NCBI GenBank assembly: GCA_016703005.1
Contig: JADJCX010000029.1
Span: forward strand, 156,316 to 220,315
From: Flavobacteriales bacterium
GTDB taxonomy: Bacteria; Bacteroidota; Bacteroidia; Flavobacteriales_F; PHOS-HE28
Direction of reading: 5' to 3'
Length of the DNA stretch: 64,000 nucleotides
Shown here: one piece after another, positions 62,149 to 64,000 of the stretch
How positions within the stretch are numbered: the first letter of the stretch is position 1
How the letters are laid out: every line of letters starts with the position of its first letter
Position numbers and translations under genes: made by a program
The notes under the pieces: model-generated
Told to the model about the DNA's origin: nothing
Database searches by the model: none
What the model saw: the letters and a program-made list of their open reading frames with translations, nothing else

Positions 62149-63500
62149 AGGCCGGTGGTGGGCAATCGCCGCGTTCCATGTCGTGACGTGTTGCACTGGC
62201 CATCCAGTGGTATAAAAAGACCGGCGCGTATAGTTCGAATCGGCCGTCCGCCGGTTGAAGGTGGTGGTAGCTGGCGTTCCAATCTTCAGTCCACGCGATT
62301 GATCGTCCCTTCGGTTGTCGGCTTGCCGTCCGTATCGATCAATCGTCCGGGGATCTTGCTGACCTGCCCGTTGGAGTAGTTCAGATAATTGGGCAAGCAG
62401 ACACACTCACCTGGATCGGCCCATGGGTCGAACTTCGATCGCCTCAGCCACTGGCTTCACAGTACCATTCACCAGGGCCCCACTAGCGGTGCGTGTAACG
62501 CTATCGCGGTTGAGCACCCCATGTAGTCGGCGTGGAACCGGCCCCATTTCACATCTTGATACTGCCACCACGAATAACCGATGGCGCCGCACGCACGGCT
62601 CTGTAACAAGGTCTTCCTCCGCGAACGCGCGTTGTTCAGCGTACGGCACCGAATCGTTGTCCGCCGGGATCGCCGTTTCGCCGATGATCCATGGCACCTC
62701 AATAGTGTTGTGGTACCACCGCAACTCGTTGCGCACCTGGTCCGGCTCATACTCGTACGGGTGATAACTGATGAAGTCCACCAAGAGCATGTTCGGGTCG
62801 AACTCAAATGTTTCTGCGGATTCCGGTTAGGCCGGGCGTGTACAACTGGTTGGGCGCATGCGCATCGACCAGGTCCCGCCAATGCTCCAGGATCGGGTGC
62901 GCCCGTGCTTCGGTCGCTCCGGTCTATCGAAGTACGGGGTTCTGAAGAGGTCGTAGGCCAGGATGCGCGTGTGTCGTTGACGAAAACGATCGGCGATACG
63001 CGCGAAGTGGTCATCCATCATAGTGCGGTACGCCCTCACCTGGGTGAGGAGGATCGCGCGCAACCCAGCCGCTCGAACGGGCATCGAGCATTCGCTAACG
63101 GCATCGAGATAGCGATCGTACGATGCCGGTTTTCCAATTGGATCAGCGTATCACTACCGACGATATTGCGCGCAGCGAGAAACAAACTATCGCGCTCGAA
63201 CGCTTGCTCAGAAAAGCCGACAATGCGTACCGTATTGAACCATCTCCTTGTTCAGCTCCATATCGGCGTGCAGCAACGCCAACTGGCGCGCATGGGAAGA
63301 AGCGTTCGGGTCGAAGGTTGCGTAGTTGACACTCGGTCCGATCCACAGACTATCGCCAATGGCCCGCACGGCAGCGATGGGTTGATGCCATCGGAAGAAC
63401 GCACGACCGTTGACCATGAACGTGCTGTCCTGCAGCGTGACAAACCGCGCTTCCGTTCTTGCCGGAACAGCCGCAGAACACGCCCATCAACGAGATCGCA
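62060..63500 (-). CDS. GH5-like lipoprotein glycoside hydrolase, many frameshifts
   Basis: Read from the right, a lipobox-like LMGVFCGCSG near 63495 is followed by RFVTLQDSTFMVNGRAFF, YATFDPNASSHARQLALLHA, ILLTQVRAYRTMMDDHFARI, ILAYDLF (then a damaged site where NEP is expected), MLLVDFISYHPYEYEPDQVR, VPWIIGETAIPADNDSVPYA with the probable nucleophile glutamate, and AIGYSWWQYQDVKWGRFHAD. A C-terminal regulatory-like beta domain includes NYSNGQVSKIPGRLIDTDGK and GRFELYAPVFLYHW. No single frame holds more than about 60 credible residues. The fold fits GH5/cellulase-type hydrolases, perhaps on mannan or an exopolysaccharide. Both ends are uncertain. Confidence 0.5.
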
Positions 63501-64000
63501 CGATGCCCAAGCCCTGCACGCTCTACGCCGATGCGCCCATCAATCGCAGGTATTCCTGATGCCCGTGGTGACATCAGTGTGCGTTCGGGCGAACAGACCA
63601 CCCCATCATTCCCTGCTCCCATTTGTTGCGCGTGAGTTGCAAATGCGCGCAGCGCCAGCGGGTGCTGTTGCCTGTTCCAGATGTACAGTTTGTTGCCGAC
63701 GCCCGGCGCCCGGAGTACGCGGGCGACAAGTGCGAGAACGACGCCTCTTTGATGTCGATCTTTTGGCAGCGCACTGGTACGCAATTCTCATTCCGCGAAG
63801 ACCAAGAAGAGGGAAAGGAATCGCGCGGGGCTGCATCGAGCGTGCCCTGCACTAAATTTATCTCGTCGAACAGCCTGGTATCCCCAAGCGTCGGCAATCC
63901 CTTCCATGGTGAACGGGAAATCTTATCGGTGGTGAAACACAGCTGCTGGTGGCTTCCCGCCGGGCAAGGATCGTATCGTAGCGCGACATAAGTGGGGACT
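63500..64000 (-). other. Unresolved coding remnant at the right edge
   Basis: Minus-strand fragments such as LPTLGDTRLFDEINLVQGTL and GVGNKLYIWNRQQHPLALRA look coding-like, but they lie in different frames and do not join into a family I recognise. The density of frame changes matches the rest of 58-64 kb. An ATG at about 63989 on the minus strand (MSRYDTILARRE) could be a start, unverified. Confidence 0.3.

Overview
The window looks like chromosomal DNA of a GC-rich member of the Bacteroidota, most likely a Flavobacteriales-type organism. This is inference from content: several secreted proteins end in type IX secretion (T9SS) type-A sorting domains; there are a DPP5-like S9 peptidase, M28 peptidases, a lamin-tail-domain protein and several Bacteroidota-specific conserved hypotheticals. 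Many start codons lack a clear Shine-Dalgarno and instead follow a TAnnTTTG-like element. Coding density is high, transcription switches strand often, and I see no insertion sequence, phage, integrase or CRISPR array.

Layout. 0-4 kb: the end of a secreted repeat protein and a T9SS-exported M28 peptidase. 4-8 kb (minus): a DASS anion transporter, a TMEM220-like membrane protein and a TonB-dependent receptor with one frameshift. 8-15 kb (minus): a tetR-tolC-adaptor-RND efflux operon with a 28-bp palindromic candidate operator and a strong terminator; the RND gene carries a one-base insertion. 15-25.8 kb: a DsbA-like lipoprotein, asnS, small proteins, a 450-bp almost pure G/C block that looks artefactual, an S9 peptidase, small hypotheticals, a membrane protein split by an in-frame stop, and rpoN with a membrane partner. 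25.8-32.8 kb: a PhoD-like phosphatase, an FHS-type sugar permease, a Tat-exported GH109-like enzyme, a GH29 fucosidase and galE, which together suggest salvage of fucose/GalNAc-containing glycans. 32.9-45.9 kb: acs, a GT-C-like membrane protein, two S12 serine hydrolases, tRNA-Met(CAU), a HAD phosphatase, lipB, a sugar-phosphate isomerase, lysS and a HEAT-cyclophilin lipoprotein. 46-57.7 kb: two glycosyltransferases, an operon of M28 peptidase, gpsA and a small protein, a GT2-uvrC pair, a lamin-tail protein and asd.

57.7-64 kb differs in kind. Every gene there (a 3'-5' exonuclease, two GT-C-like membrane proteins and a GH5-like lipoprotein hydrolase) reads as a good protein only if frequent one-base indels are repaired. 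Upstream, such lesions are about one per 15-20 kb. I read this as a poorly polished or low-coverage stretch, possibly a strain-variable surface-polysaccharide locus, rather than as proof of pseudogenes.

No single locus is clearly a new system. The best leads are a GT-C-like membrane protein ending in a fascin-like beta-trefoil, the GH109/GH29/permease island, the tetR operator, a proline-rich 20-codon ORF coupled to the exonuclease, and the tRNA that overlaps the antisense 3' end of a hydrolase gene.
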